From contig DHSL01000002.1 of NCBI GenBank assembly GCA_002411345.1, positions 1 through 32,546 on the forward strand: DNA of 32,546 nt. Direction: 5' to 3'. The notes beneath the pieces were generated by a model. The model saw only the letters and a program-made list of their open reading frames with translations, ran no database searches and was not told the origin of the DNA. The DNA is from Bacteroidales bacterium UBA5287. Its GTDB lineage: Bacteria > Bacteroidota > Bacteroidia > Bacteroidales > Dysgonomonadaceae. Each line of letters opens with the position of its first letter. Position 1 is the stretch's first letter. Shown here in pieces: positions 1 through 7,271 of this stretch. A program made the position numbers and the translations under genes.

Positions 1-20
1 TGTCCTTTTGGAACAGCCCC
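1..20. repeat. Terminal inverted repeat, left copy (probable IS end)
   Basis: TGTCCTTTTGGAACAGCCCC is the exact reverse complement of the last 20 bases of the window. The pattern (G-run, then CTGTTCCAAAA read from the element edge) looks like the end of a DDE-type insertion sequence. The element itself would lie to the left, outside the window; no transposase is visible here. The family is not assigned. Confidence 0.7.
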
Positions 21-55
21 ATTGCTGTTTAATATGAATTTAAGATTATGTTATA

Positions 56-685
56 TTAAATAAGACCTTTAAAATTTATTTTATCGACAGCAGCCCAAGT
101 TTCATCAGGATTCATTCCCTGTGCATCAACGCTTACAATAAACCTATCCTCCATTACAACCTGAATATAACTTCTATTTTCTGATTTATAATACGTTTCA
201 TAGGTAAGGCTACCATTTCGTTTCACCACTTTTTCCGTTTTATCGTCCGATTCCGAAGACATATTCTTAAGCGTTTCCATCATTAGGACCTGGCTCGAAT
301 AAAAATTTGATCCAACCTCACCTGCCCCATCGATAATTGTGACAGTAATTGATTTATCTTTTGCCTCGTTTTCAAATCGCAGATCACATTGACTAGTACC
401 TATAGCAGAAGAAACGCTATATGAAGCCCTTTTCATTCCATTTAGTTCTTCCGGCATCCATCCCGTCATTTTTTCGTTAGTGAATGGCGTTATTTTTTTC
501 AGTTCCTCCACTCTTGCTGAATTATCTTTAGTCTTTTTTTCAAGGTTGTCCAGATTCTTAACTATATTACCTATATCACTTGCCTGTTCTTTGGCTTCTT
601 TCAATTTTTTACCCGGTCCACTGTTGCAAGAAACCACTACCAGCGCCATAAGCACTATTATTAAAGCACCACTTAATTTCTTCAT
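56..685 (-). CDS. Hypothetical lipoprotein
   Basis: A 209-residue exported protein of unrecognised family. The N-terminus has two lysines, a hydrophobic stretch (LSGALIIVLMALVVV) and the lipobox VVSC at about residues 17-20, so it should be lipidated and held in the envelope. A charged, probably coiled-coil segment rich in K and E follows (about residues 25-65), then a mixed alpha/beta region containing the only other cysteine. The ATG at 685 is preferred over an in-frame GTG three codons upstream because it directly opens the signal peptide. It lies 42 bases downstream of the DUF4870 gene on the same strand and may be cotranscribed with it. Function is unknown. Confidence 0.75.
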   Translation of the reverse strand: MKKLSGALIIVLMALVVVSCNSGPGKKLKEAKEQASDIGNIVKNLDNLEKKTKDNSARVEELKKITPFTNEKMTGWMPEELNGMKRASYSVSSAIGTSQCDLRFENEAKDKSITVTIIDGAGEVGSNFYSSQVLMMETLKNMSSESDDKTEKVVKRNGSLTYETYYKSENRSYIQVVMEDRFIVSVDAQGMNPDETWAAVDKINFKGLI

Positions 686-727
686 ATTTCTCACAGTTTT
701 AATTTCTTATAATAAAATCGCCCATTA

Positions 728-1081
728 TCAAATAGTTTTAAACCATTCAGCATATTGTTTTCCCAAGAACGGCACCGGTTTTTCTCTTCCTTTAATAGCA
801 TTCAATATACCCACGATCCACATATAAAGAAGTATTAAAAGTCCTATCACACTTATTGCCCATCCCAACACAGGAATGACATTTATAAAGCTAAGTACCA
901 AAGATGTAAGCACTAATCCCAGTGATTGACGAATATGATAACTTGCGAAAGGTTCTTTTTTTTCGTTATTAAGTACAAACGCAATGATCAGTCCTATAAA
1001 AGTGATATACGCTATTATAGCCGTAGAGTTTTTTTCTTTTACTGTAGGTTCTTCAATGATTGTTTTTCCTTCTGTTTCCAT
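728..1081 (-). CDS. DUF4870 (Tic20-like) small membrane protein
   Basis: A 117-residue protein with a charged N-terminal tail of about 20 residues and three hydrophobic segments (about 22-40, 55-73 and 75-98). The pattern of a first helix, then FASYHIRQSLGL, then two closely spaced helices, and a C-terminal P-FLGK motif, matches the DUF4870/Tic20-like family known across bacteria. No enzymatic role is established for that family. It precedes the lipoprotein gene on the same strand with a 42-base gap, so the two probably form a small envelope operon. The family call rests on remembered motif pattern, not on a search. Confidence 0.8.
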   Translation of the reverse strand: METEGKTIIEEPTVKEKNSTAIIAYITFIGLIIAFVLNNEKKEPFASYHIRQSLGLVLTSLVLSFINVIPVLGWAISVIGLLILLYMWIVGILNAIKGREKPVPFLGKQYAEWFKTI

Positions 1082-1249
1082 AATTTTTGAAAGTTAAGTT
1101 GGTAATTATTTAATTAATTTGTGTATTTAGGACTGTTTATATGGCTGAATATTAAAATCTTAGTAATATCAAAAATAGTTGTAAACACAAAATAAATAAT
1201 GAACTATTTTATAATTGGTATAAATTAGTAGACAAATGGATAATTTTTC

Positions 1250-1257
1250 TATATTTG
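1250..1257 (+). promoter_or_regulatory. Possible -7 element for the LytTR regulator
   Basis: TATATTTG fits the Bacteroidota -7 consensus TAnnTTTG and lies 76 bases before the response regulator ATG. No convincing -33 TTTG is seen at the expected distance, so this is a partial match only. Confidence 0.35.
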
Positions 1258-1333
1258 TGGAAATTATTTAATTGCAACGTTTATTATAACGAATTGATTC
1301 TCTTTATATTTTAAACTTTTAAAAAAGGGAAAA

Positions 1334-2071
1334 ATGATAACTTCAATTATTATTGACGACGAAATAAATGCCCAGAAAACACTATTTAAGGAATTGCAAG
1401 AATTCCGGGAGCGAATATCCGTTGTTGCTAAGTTTGTGAATGCCGAAAGTGCTATTGAATATTTAAAAAGCAATATTATTGATGTTGTTTTTTTAGACAT
1501 TGAAATGCCAGATATGGATGGTCTGGAGTTTCTATCATCATTCAGTCAACGAGGATTTTTGGTTGTATTCACCTCCGAATTCAGTAATTACGCCCTAACC
1601 GCCATTCAATCGGGAGCCGTTTATTATCTTCTGAAGCCCACCACCAATAGTGAATTGGACGCATGCCTTAGCAGAATTGAAAATATTTTACACAAGCTAC
1701 ATTACGAAGCCAAGTTAGAAGATATAATTATCAAGATGAACAGTTTCAAAGACCTCCCATTAAAAATAAAGCTTTTTCAGGACGGTAAACTTATTTTTTA
1801 CAAACCCGAAGAAATTCTTTACAGCGAAGGCGACGGCAGTTATTCGTGGGTCTATTTTAATAAGAACAAGCGCGTTTTAATCACAAAAAATCTCAAACAA
1901 CTTGAAGAAGACCTGCCAGAGCCCATATTTTACAGAGTCCACAATTCCTATATCATCAATTTGAATAAGATCACATCCTACAATAAGAACGAAGGCGTTG
2001 TAGTCCTTGAAAACGATATAGTTATTCCCGTATCCCGTCAAAAAAGGATGAACATACTTTCTAAAATCTGA
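1334..2071 (+). CDS. LytTR-family response regulator
   Basis: A 245-residue two-domain regulator. The receiver domain (about 1-120) has the acidic pair D8-D9, phospho-acceptor D55 in FLDIEMPD, the conserved T/S in FTSE at about 80, and K101 in LLKP. The C-terminal LytTR DNA-binding domain (about 140-245) carries the typical FYRVHNSYIINLNKI segment. Such proteins are normally phosphorylated by a membrane histidine kinase and bind DNA as dimers. No histidine kinase gene is found in the window, so this is an orphan here. It is flanked by oppositely oriented genes and appears monocistronic. Confidence 0.93.
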   Translation: MITSIIIDDEINAQKTLFKELQEFRERISVVAKFVNAESAIEYLKSNIIDVVFLDIEMPDMDGLEFLSSFSQRGFLVVFTSEFSNYALTAIQSGAVYYLLKPTTNSELDACLSRIENILHKLHYEAKLEDIIIKMNSFKDLPLKIKLFQDGKLIFYKPEEILYSEGDGSYSWVYFNKNKRVLITKNLKQLEEDLPEPIFYRVHNSYIINLNKITSYNKNEGVVVLENDIVIPVSRQKRMNILSKI

Positions 2072-2086
2072 TTCAATAATATGACC

Positions 2087-2117
2087 AAGGAGTCACCTTT
2101 TTGTTCAGTAACTCCTT
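2087..2117. terminator. Weak hairpin between convergent genes
   Basis: AAGGAGT (2087-2093) pairs with ACTCCTT (2111-2117), with a mismatch and two further pairs inside. It sits between two convergent genes but lacks a clear T-run, so its role as a terminator is uncertain. Confidence 0.4.
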
Positions 2118-2135
2118 AGCCAACCAGTCCGACAC

Positions 2136-3029
2136 CTATTTCTTTTTCAATGTTATGATCCAGTAATTCTCTTGATTTTCGAGAGTGCAATTGCCCCCCA
2201 TGTAATCAGCGATTTCCGACCAAATATTTTGGCAACAAATAAATAAATCCTCTTTTGTGAAATCAAATATACTAGCAGTGTTAGGCGGTGCAATTTTAGC
2301 GACAAAAGTCGTTTCGTTTCTTTCCAGCACTTCAACATAAGTAGACATTATTTGCAGTCCCCATATAAATCCATTAGCCAACCCTTCAAATCCTTTTGTT
2401 TTATCCCATGTTTCTGCGAATCTTGCCCCCATCATTCTTCCCAGTTCTGCCGGAGTAGTTCCAGCCTTATTAAAATATTCCAGGTTATAGAATAGAATAT
2501 TCCATCCATGTTGAATTGCGAATCCAGCCTTAGCAATTGTAGCCATATTATCCATTTGATATTTCTCATCTATATTTTGATTAAATATAAGCGGAAAGTT
2601 TTGGCTTGGGATCCATTTCTTTATTTTCCATTCCCCATTGATTTGTTCCAGCTGAAAGGCCCCCATATTATCCGTAACCCTTATTTGTCCCAGTCTGTTA
2701 GTTGTTTCCAAGTATCTAGTATACACCATTGCAGTGTTAGTTCCCATAACATCAGTTAAGATCCACTTAACATCAATTTTTTCGCCAGTCATCTCCGTTT
2801 TGTTCTTATCCAAAATCGGTTTCATTGTCTCAAGCAGAGGTAGAACGTTTCTGTTAAGCCAAATCACTTGAGCATCTTTTGCGTACATATTTGGAATAGC
2901 ATCCCACTGTTTTTCTTCAAACAATTTAAAATATTCGATAACAAAATCTTCAGCCGACCTTCTTATATTTTCCTGACTGAATACGAGCGTAGGAAGCAAA
3001 ATTATTAATAAGAAAAATATTTTTTTCAT
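2136..3029 (-). CDS. Secreted NTF2/SnoaL-like protein with unknown C-terminal half
   Basis: A 297-residue protein starting with a clear signal peptide (MKKIFFLLIILLPTLVFSQ, cleavage near residue 19). Residues about 25-150 look like an NTF2/SnoaL-like domain: an N-terminal helix (AEDFVIEYFKLFEEKQWDAI), the segment MYAKDAQVIW, and a closing beta strand GEWKIKKW typical of that fold. The C-terminal half (about 155-297) has no family I recognise; it contains a helical segment (TPAELGRMMGARFAETW) and three cysteines. The ATG at 3029 is chosen because it opens the signal peptide; an in-frame TTG at 3065 overlaps a promoter-like TACATTTG. NTF2-like proteins include ketosteroid-isomerase-type enzymes and non-catalytic binding domains, so no activity is assigned. 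Confidence 0.7.
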   Translation of the reverse strand: MKKIFFLLIILLPTLVFSQENIRRSAEDFVIEYFKLFEEKQWDAIPNMYAKDAQVIWLNRNVLPLLETMKPILDKNKTEMTGEKIDVKWILTDVMGTNTAMVYTRYLETTNRLGQIRVTDNMGAFQLEQINGEWKIKKWIPSQNFPLIFNQNIDEKYQMDNMATIAKAGFAIQHGWNILFYNLEYFNKAGTTPAELGRMMGARFAETWDKTKGFEGLANGFIWGLQIMSTYVEVLERNETTFVAKIAPPNTASIFDFTKEDLFICCQNIWSEIADYMGGNCTLENQENYWIITLKKK

Positions 3030-3051
3030 TGGCGTACGTTTTAATAAATAA

Positions 3052-3059
3052 CAAATGTA
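3052..3059 (-). promoter_or_regulatory. Possible -7 element for the NTF2-like gene
   Basis: On the minus strand TACATTTG fits TAnnTTTG and lies 22 bases before the ATG at 3029. It also argues against a start further upstream. No good -33 element is visible. Confidence 0.4.
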
Positions 3060-3250
3060 TTTCAAACAACACGCTTAGGGACGGTCGTTCTATTTATAAT
3101 TATAGACGGAGCCGTCAAAAAGAACTGGTGGTTTCATAGAAATTATTTCAATTAATAGTGGATAATTCTATGATTTAAACAATTAACGAAATATTTGGTT
3201 TTAGAACCCCTCAATTATTTTACTGATACATATTCATTTGACACCCCAGT

Positions 3251-3290
3251 CATAAAAAAAGGACTATCCCTTTAAATGAGATAGTCCTTT
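3251..3290 (-). terminator. Rho-independent terminator after the rubrerythrin gene
   Basis: The stem AAAGGACTATC (3258-3268) pairs with GATAGTCCTTT (3280-3290), 11 perfect pairs. Read on the minus strand it is followed by a run of T. It lies 20 bases after the rubrerythrin stop codon. Confidence 0.88.
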
Positions 3291-3310
3291 AAACCCTTCG
3301 ATTTTGTTAT

Positions 3311-3928
3311 TTAAATTTTCTCGAATTTGTCACGTGGAGTTTGGCAGAAAGCGCATTTTTCGTCAACTTTTCCCTCTTCATAAGTATTACCACAAACAGG
3401 GCAAACCTCGTATCCGAAGACCAAGATACTTTCGTTCCCCGAATTCAGTACATTAAGAGCATTTTTATAAAATGCATTATGTTTTTTTTCGGTGTCCATT
3501 GCCCATGTAAATGATTTTATCGCATCAGGAACTTTTTCTTCTTCCGCATCTTTCAGAAAACCCGGATACATTGTTGTTTCCTCATAAGATTCACCCTCAA
3601 TTGCAGCTTGCAGGTTTTCTGCTGTAGATTTCACTTCAAATTGAGGAGTAAAAGGCTCCATTTTTTCTCCCAGTTTTTCCAACACCTTCGTGTGATTTGC
3701 AGCATGAATAGCCTCAGCTTTTGATGTAGCATCGAATAATTTAGCAATAGTGTCGTTTCCTTCTTCACGCGCTTTTTGTGCAAAAGCAGCATATTTTGCA
3801 CTTGCCGTGGTTTCTCCTTTAATACCCTCTTTCAGGTCTGCAATTGTTTTAACAGGTTTTTGGCTGCAGCTAATAAAAGCCAGAACAGCTCCAAGAGCTA
3901 ACATAAAAAATAATAACTTTTTCATCAT
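3311..3928 (-). CDS. Rubrerythrin with lipoprotein signal
   Basis: A 205-residue rubrerythrin, the non-haem di-iron peroxidase that reduces hydrogen peroxide. The ferritin-like domain (about 28-165) shows the expected ligand set: E39, E72 and H75 (EAIH), E113 or E116 in GESYEE, and E147 and H150 (EKKH). A short rubredoxin-like domain follows, with C176/C179 (CPVC) and C192/C195 (CAFC) for the electron-entry iron. Unlike the usual cytoplasmic rubrerythrin, it begins with a signal peptide (KKLLFFMLALGAVLAF) and lipobox ISC with C21, so it should be membrane anchored outside the cytoplasm. It is 25 bases downstream of a DUF2231 membrane protein gene and ends at a strong terminator, so the two form an operon. 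The rubrerythrin call is very secure; the location is predicted from the lipobox. Confidence 0.95.
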   Translation of the reverse strand: MMKKLLFFMLALGAVLAFISCSQKPVKTIADLKEGIKGETTASAKYAAFAQKAREEGNDTIAKLFDATSKAEAIHAANHTKVLEKLGEKMEPFTPQFEVKSTAENLQAAIEGESYEETTMYPGFLKDAEEEKVPDAIKSFTWAMDTEKKHNAFYKNALNVLNSGNESILVFGYEVCPVCGNTYEEGKVDEKCAFCQTPRDKFEKI

Positions 3929-3953
3929 GAGATACTTTTTAATTATTTAAACA

Positions 3954-4385
3954 TTAAAGTGGCATCATGTAATTATATACGAGTGTTCCTCCAAAATATC
4001 CAGTAGCGAAAACGCTTAAAGTAGCTAAACCATAGATAATAAATGCAATATTTTTGAGTACTTTTTTATCATCCATCTTTTTAACTGTAGCATAAATTCT
4101 TATTGCCGCCGCTATAACTATTAGTACAACAGAAATAGTCGCCAGCAGCTCATGTGTTTCTCGTACCTGTCCAGCTATCCCTTCCATTTTAGCAGTAAAA
4201 AACATGCCCGACAACCAAGTGATTACAGCCGCCAATGCCCCAAGTATCAACAGATAAAAACCCGCTTTAGTTAGACACACCTCTTTTTTACAAAACAAAT
4301 AAACAAGCTCCAGCAAAAAGCCGGCAGCGACCAAAGCGATAGGGAAATGCACCAGCATGGGATGCAAATGTGTTAGTGTAAACAT
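3954..4385 (-). CDS. DUF2231 four-helix membrane protein
   Basis: A 143-residue integral membrane protein with four hydrophobic segments (about 11-31, 41-63, 79-101 and 112-136). The N-terminal motif HLHPMLVHFPIAL and a second histidine motif RETHELL are typical of the DUF2231 family. Histidines H8 and H13 near the start of helix 1 and H78 at the start of helix 3 could bind a haem or metal; that is inference. Two cysteines (C32, C37) sit in the first loop. The ATG at 4385 is preferred to an in-frame TTG six bases upstream. It is the first gene of an operon with the rubrerythrin lipoprotein, suggesting a role in its electron supply or assembly. Confidence 0.85.
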   Translation of the reverse strand: MFTLTHLHPMLVHFPIALVAAGFLLELVYLFCKKEVCLTKAGFYLLILGALAAVITWLSGMFFTAKMEGIAGQVRETHELLATISVVLIVIAAAIRIYATVKKMDDKKVLKNIAFIIYGLATLSVFATGYFGGTLVYNYMMPL

Positions 4386-4424
4386 AGGCAATGATTTTAA
4401 ATTAAATAACTATTTTGAAAGACA

Positions 4425-4441
4425 CAAAGTTATATAACTTT
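4425..4441 (-). promoter_or_regulatory. Promoter -7 element overlapped by a perfect palindrome (candidate operator)
   Basis: AAAGTTATATAACTTT at 4426-4441 is a perfect 16-base palindrome. On the minus strand its end forms TAACTTTG (4432-4425), a match to the TAnnTTTG -7 consensus, 40 bases before the DUF2231 start. A regulator bound there would block the promoter of the DUF2231-rubrerythrin operon. The regulator is unknown. Confidence 0.5.
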
Positions 4442-4594
4442 CTGAATAATTGATTTAAAATCAGATTATTTTTAAAAGAAATCGCATATTCATTTTCAAC
4501 CTCAACACCCTGTCGTTCAAATGAATTCATCTTATCAATTCAAATATAATCAGAACATTCAAGATTAAATTTATGAAGGCTAAAACCAATTATT

Positions 4595-4631
4595 ATTACC
4601 TGCAGATCCGAGTGTACGACCTGCAGGTAAT
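4595..4631 (-). terminator. Hairpin downstream of the DUF4091 gene
   Basis: ATTACCTGCAG (4595-4605) pairs perfectly with CTGCAGGTAAT (4621-4631) around a 15-base loop. It starts 23 bases after the DUF4091 stop on the minus strand. The T-run is poor in the minus direction and better in the plus direction, so it may act either way. Confidence 0.55.
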
Positions 4632-4653
4632 TTTTGAAAAACCCGTAGATATT

Positions 4654-6366
4654 TTACTTACTAAGTTCTTCCAACAACACTTTTCGTATTCCCCTAAAAT
4701 GTTCAACAGAATTATTGTACCTATCAAATGATAGAACCACTTCATCAGTCAATTCTTTAGCTTTTGTCGCATTTTTTTCCTTTAGCATTTTCAACAATTC
4801 ATAATCCGTTATTCCATCCCTTATTGCATGTAAACGAATAGAAGAATACAATTTTCGATATCCGGGATAAAGTACAAAAGCGTCCCCTCCATTCCATCCT
4901 TCCTTTAAATTAGTAGTCTCCTTATAAGGATTTGTAGCTGAGAGCCAATGATTAGTAGCCCAATGCAGATAACCGACTGAATTATATTTAAAATTTATCC
5001 AATGCAATAATCGAGGCTGAATTAACGGTAATTGAATAAACCGGTTAGCATAATCTCCTTGGGGACCCGTACATGTATAAAACCAAACCTCCGTTCCCTT
5101 ATTGATAAGATCTTCGAAATACGGATAACTATTATGAAACACCCCTAAGATAGGCGTCCAAATATCAATATAAGAACTCAACTCTTCCGCGGCATAAGTC
5201 GCCTCAATAATTTTCGCATCCGCCATATACATTCTTATCATTTTACTAATTTGTTTATAAGAATCCGCGTTATCGCTTATTGGTTCATCAGCAATATGTT
5301 GCATATAAATATTATACCATCCTTTTTCTATTAAATGCTCTTTTAATGCCGGCAGGAACTGCGAATAAAAATCAGACACCCTTGAATCATTCATCGGTAA
5401 ATACCTAATTGAAGTAGTTTCATTTATAATCTCCGGTACTTTTACCAGGAACGGACTCTCCCAATTTCCAGATCTTATTGCCACGTGTCCCCCTTCTATT
5501 CTAGCTATTGTTCCCTCCTTTTGAAAAAAGTTTATTTGTTTATCGAAATTAGAAAAGTCAAAGCTATATCTCCCATTTTCTATTTTGTATGAAGTCTCTT
5601 CAACGGGATTTATAAAATGCACATTGAATTTATATTCCCCAGCAACCTCTGCAAACTGTTTTACCAAATCCCAATATAAAACAGAATATTTTTTTACGTT
5701 TACCCCATTATTCATATAAGCCAATATACGGCTGTCGAAATAGTTCCAATTACTAACCAGCAATGAAGTTTTGTTAATAACCGGAGGATAAACACGAATA
5801 ACAAATGATTTTTTCAAAACAGTATCATTATTATCAATTTGTCCACCAAGAGTAAACCGACCTTTGTAGATTCCCGGAGCGATATTTTCCGGAATTGGAA
5901 TAGAAATCCAAAACGGTTGATTTTTTTCATAGTCATATCCCTGTTCCCCTAAAGGAAAAAGAACATCAGGATATTTATTTGCAGTAGAAGACAAAATGAC
6001 ACTAGAAGGTTTTTCGAACTTATTAGTAGCCCCTACATATCCCACCCTATTGATTTCCCCTTTCAATTCATTTGTCATATTTTTTTCAGAGAAAACACGA
6101 ACATTCATTTGTGGATTTGCAATCTCATTGAATCCCATTACCAGTAATTGTACAGTAGCCACTTCACCTCTTGCAACACGAATAGTATCTTGATTATCTG
6201 TAAAGCTATTCTGTTCAAGCAGAATTTTCTCTAAAGGATCAATTTGATAAATAGAAACCATTGATTTCTGAGACGATTGATCATTTATTGATTCAGGTTG
6301 ATTACAATACGAAACAGGCACAGAAGAGCCGAATAACAAGACAAATAACAGATTGAATATAAACAT
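4654..6366 (-). CDS. Secreted DUF4091 / GH123-like protein
   Basis: A 570-residue exported protein. A hydrophobic signal segment (about 2-18) is followed by a beta-rich N-terminal region (about 40-195) and a C-terminal DUF4091 domain, now linked to the glycoside hydrolase 123 catalytic fold. The motif HIADEP places an adjacent Asp-Glu pair at D360-E361, matching the Asp-Glu pair that GH123 enzymes use in substrate-assisted cleavage of beta-GalNAc. The closing pattern also fits: LHWATNHW, then VLYPG, then SIRLHAIRDGITDYELL. C21 is preceded by Y, which is a poor lipobox, so periplasmic or secreted release is as likely as lipidation. It is transcribed away from the sigma/SusCD locus and could supply its glycan-cleaving step. 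GalNAc specificity is not established. Confidence 0.82.
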   Translation of the reverse strand: MFIFNLLFVLLFGSSVPVSYCNQPESINDQSSQKSMVSIYQIDPLEKILLEQNSFTDNQDTIRVARGEVATVQLLVMGFNEIANPQMNVRVFSEKNMTNELKGEINRVGYVGATNKFEKPSSVILSSTANKYPDVLFPLGEQGYDYEKNQPFWISIPIPENIAPGIYKGRFTLGGQIDNNDTVLKKSFVIRVYPPVINKTSLLVSNWNYFDSRILAYMNNGVNVKKYSVLYWDLVKQFAEVAGEYKFNVHFINPVEETSYKIENGRYSFDFSNFDKQINFFQKEGTIARIEGGHVAIRSGNWESPFLVKVPEIINETTSIRYLPMNDSRVSDFYSQFLPALKEHLIEKGWYNIYMQHIADEPISDNADSYKQISKMIRMYMADAKIIEATYAAEELSSYIDIWTPILGVFHNSYPYFEDLINKGTEVWFYTCTGPQGDYANRFIQLPLIQPRLLHWINFKYNSVGYLHWATNHWLSATNPYKETTNLKEGWNGGDAFVLYPGYRKLYSSIRLHAIRDGITDYELLKMLKEKNATKAKELTDEVVLSFDRYNNSVEHFRGIRKVLLEELSK

Positions 6367-6453
6367 GCTTTTAAATTGATTTTATGTTAAATAATGTAAA
6401 TACAGGTTGAGCATTCAAAATTAAGCCTAATTTCTACAAATTAAAAGAGAAAA

Positions 6454-6509
6454 CATGACGAAAAATCTGAAAGCCGAGTTAATTAGTTGGTGAAGGGAGG
6501 TTGATAATT
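6454..6509 (+). repeat. 56-base direct repeat, copy 1
   Basis: Matches 14552-14607 at 51 of 56 positions in the same orientation. It begins CATGACGAAAAATCTGAAAG and contains GAGTTAATTAG and GAAGGGAGG. A shorter shared block (6423-6432, like 14531-14540) extends the similarity upstream after a 10-base length difference. It lies in the divergent intergenic space before the sigma factor gene. Confidence 0.85.
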
Positions 6510-6572
6510 GCTGTTAAATCCAATATTATTCAACCTAAAATTATTACAATTTTATTAAGTTTTTAATTACAT

Positions 6573-6604
6573 GTTGACTACAAAAAAATATCTTTCTAAT
6601 TTTG
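6573..6604 (+). promoter_or_regulatory. Bacteroidota housekeeping promoter for the sigma factor gene
   Basis: TTG at 6574-6576 (-33) and TAATTTTG at 6597-6604 (-7, consensus TAnnTTTG) are separated by 20 bases, the normal spacing. Transcription would begin about 16 bases before the ATG at 6628, which supports that start. Confidence 0.6.
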
Positions 6605-6627
6605 TTAAAAGAAAATTCATTTCAAAA

Positions 6628-7182
6628 ATGGAAAATTCATTCAACAAAGAAATCACAGAACACACATTTCGTAAATATTACGATTTGTATTTCAACGAAT
6701 TGTGCAAATCTCTGAATTATTACACACACGATGTAAACGCAATTGAAGATGCTGTTCAAGAAGTCTTTGTTAAATTATGGGAAAACAGGGATGAGATTCA
6801 AATAGATTATATAAAAACATATCTTTTTACAGCAGCCCGAAACAGAATTTTAAATTACCTAAGAGACAAAAAACTTCATGAAGACCGATTAAAAAATGTT
6901 CTTCACGAAATAAAATCCACTCAAGGTAATGACATTTCGATAAATGAGAGTCGCCACAAAGTTATAGAAACAGCAATAAATACGCTCCCTTTAAAGTGCA
7001 AAGAAATATTCAAGCTCAAAAGCGAAGAAAATTTATCTTACGCACAAATTGCCGATAATAAAAAAGTATCTATCAAAACCGTTGAAAATCAAATTGGCAT
7101 AGCACTTAAAAAAATCAGACTTTACATAAAGGAAAATGCAGTATTGAGTACTCTCAGTTTCTGTGTGAGTCTTTTTATTTAA
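6628..7182 (+). CDS. ECF RNA polymerase sigma-70 factor (SusCD-associated type)
   Basis: A 184-residue ECF sigma factor. Region 2 (about 15-80) includes the typical IEDAVQEVFVKLWENRDEI and a following stretch ending in ARNRILNYLRDKK. Region 4 (about 120-170) has LPLKCKEIFKLKSEENLSYAQIADNKKVSIKTVENQI split over the helix-turn-helix. The ATG at 6628 is used instead of one at 6571 because the promoter -7 box at 6597-6604 lies between them and family members begin near here. It is followed by a FecR-type anti-sigma factor and SusC/SusD, the standard arrangement in which the sigma factor is held inactive until the transporter senses its substrate. Confidence 0.93.
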   Translation: MENSFNKEITEHTFRKYYDLYFNELCKSLNYYTHDVNAIEDAVQEVFVKLWENRDEIQIDYIKTYLFTAARNRILNYLRDKKLHEDRLKNVLHEIKSTQGNDISINESRHKVIETAINTLPLKCKEIFKLKSEENLSYAQIADNKKVSIKTVENQIGIALKKIRLYIKENAVLSTLSFCVSLFI

Positions 7183-7223
7183 AAATCTTTTCATCTTTTA
7201 CTGAAAAAAACTTACTTTTCTTT

Positions 7224-7252
7224 GGGGGTATTCTCTTACCACCGTGTCTATA
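7224..7252 (+). promoter_or_regulatory. Candidate ECF-sigma promoter upstream of fecR
   Basis: GGGGGTA (7224-7230) and GTGTCTATA (7244-7252) lie 20 bases before the fecR start, with spacing compatible with a -35/-10 ECF promoter. A looser similar pattern (GGGGAT then ACGTGC) occurs before susC at 8359-8379. Assignment is by pattern and context only. Confidence 0.35.
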
Positions 7253-7271
7253 AAATGTATAATAAAATAAT

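Noticed and set aside
480..827. 115-codon reading frame on the plus strand
   Set aside because: It runs antisense across the lipoprotein and DUF4870 genes, has low-complexity hydrophobic composition and no recognisable family features; it is a shadow of the coding frames.
4654..6366. Lipoprotein status of the DUF4091 protein
   Set aside because: The candidate cysteine C21 is preceded by Tyr, which does not fit the lipobox; a normal signal peptide is retained as the description.
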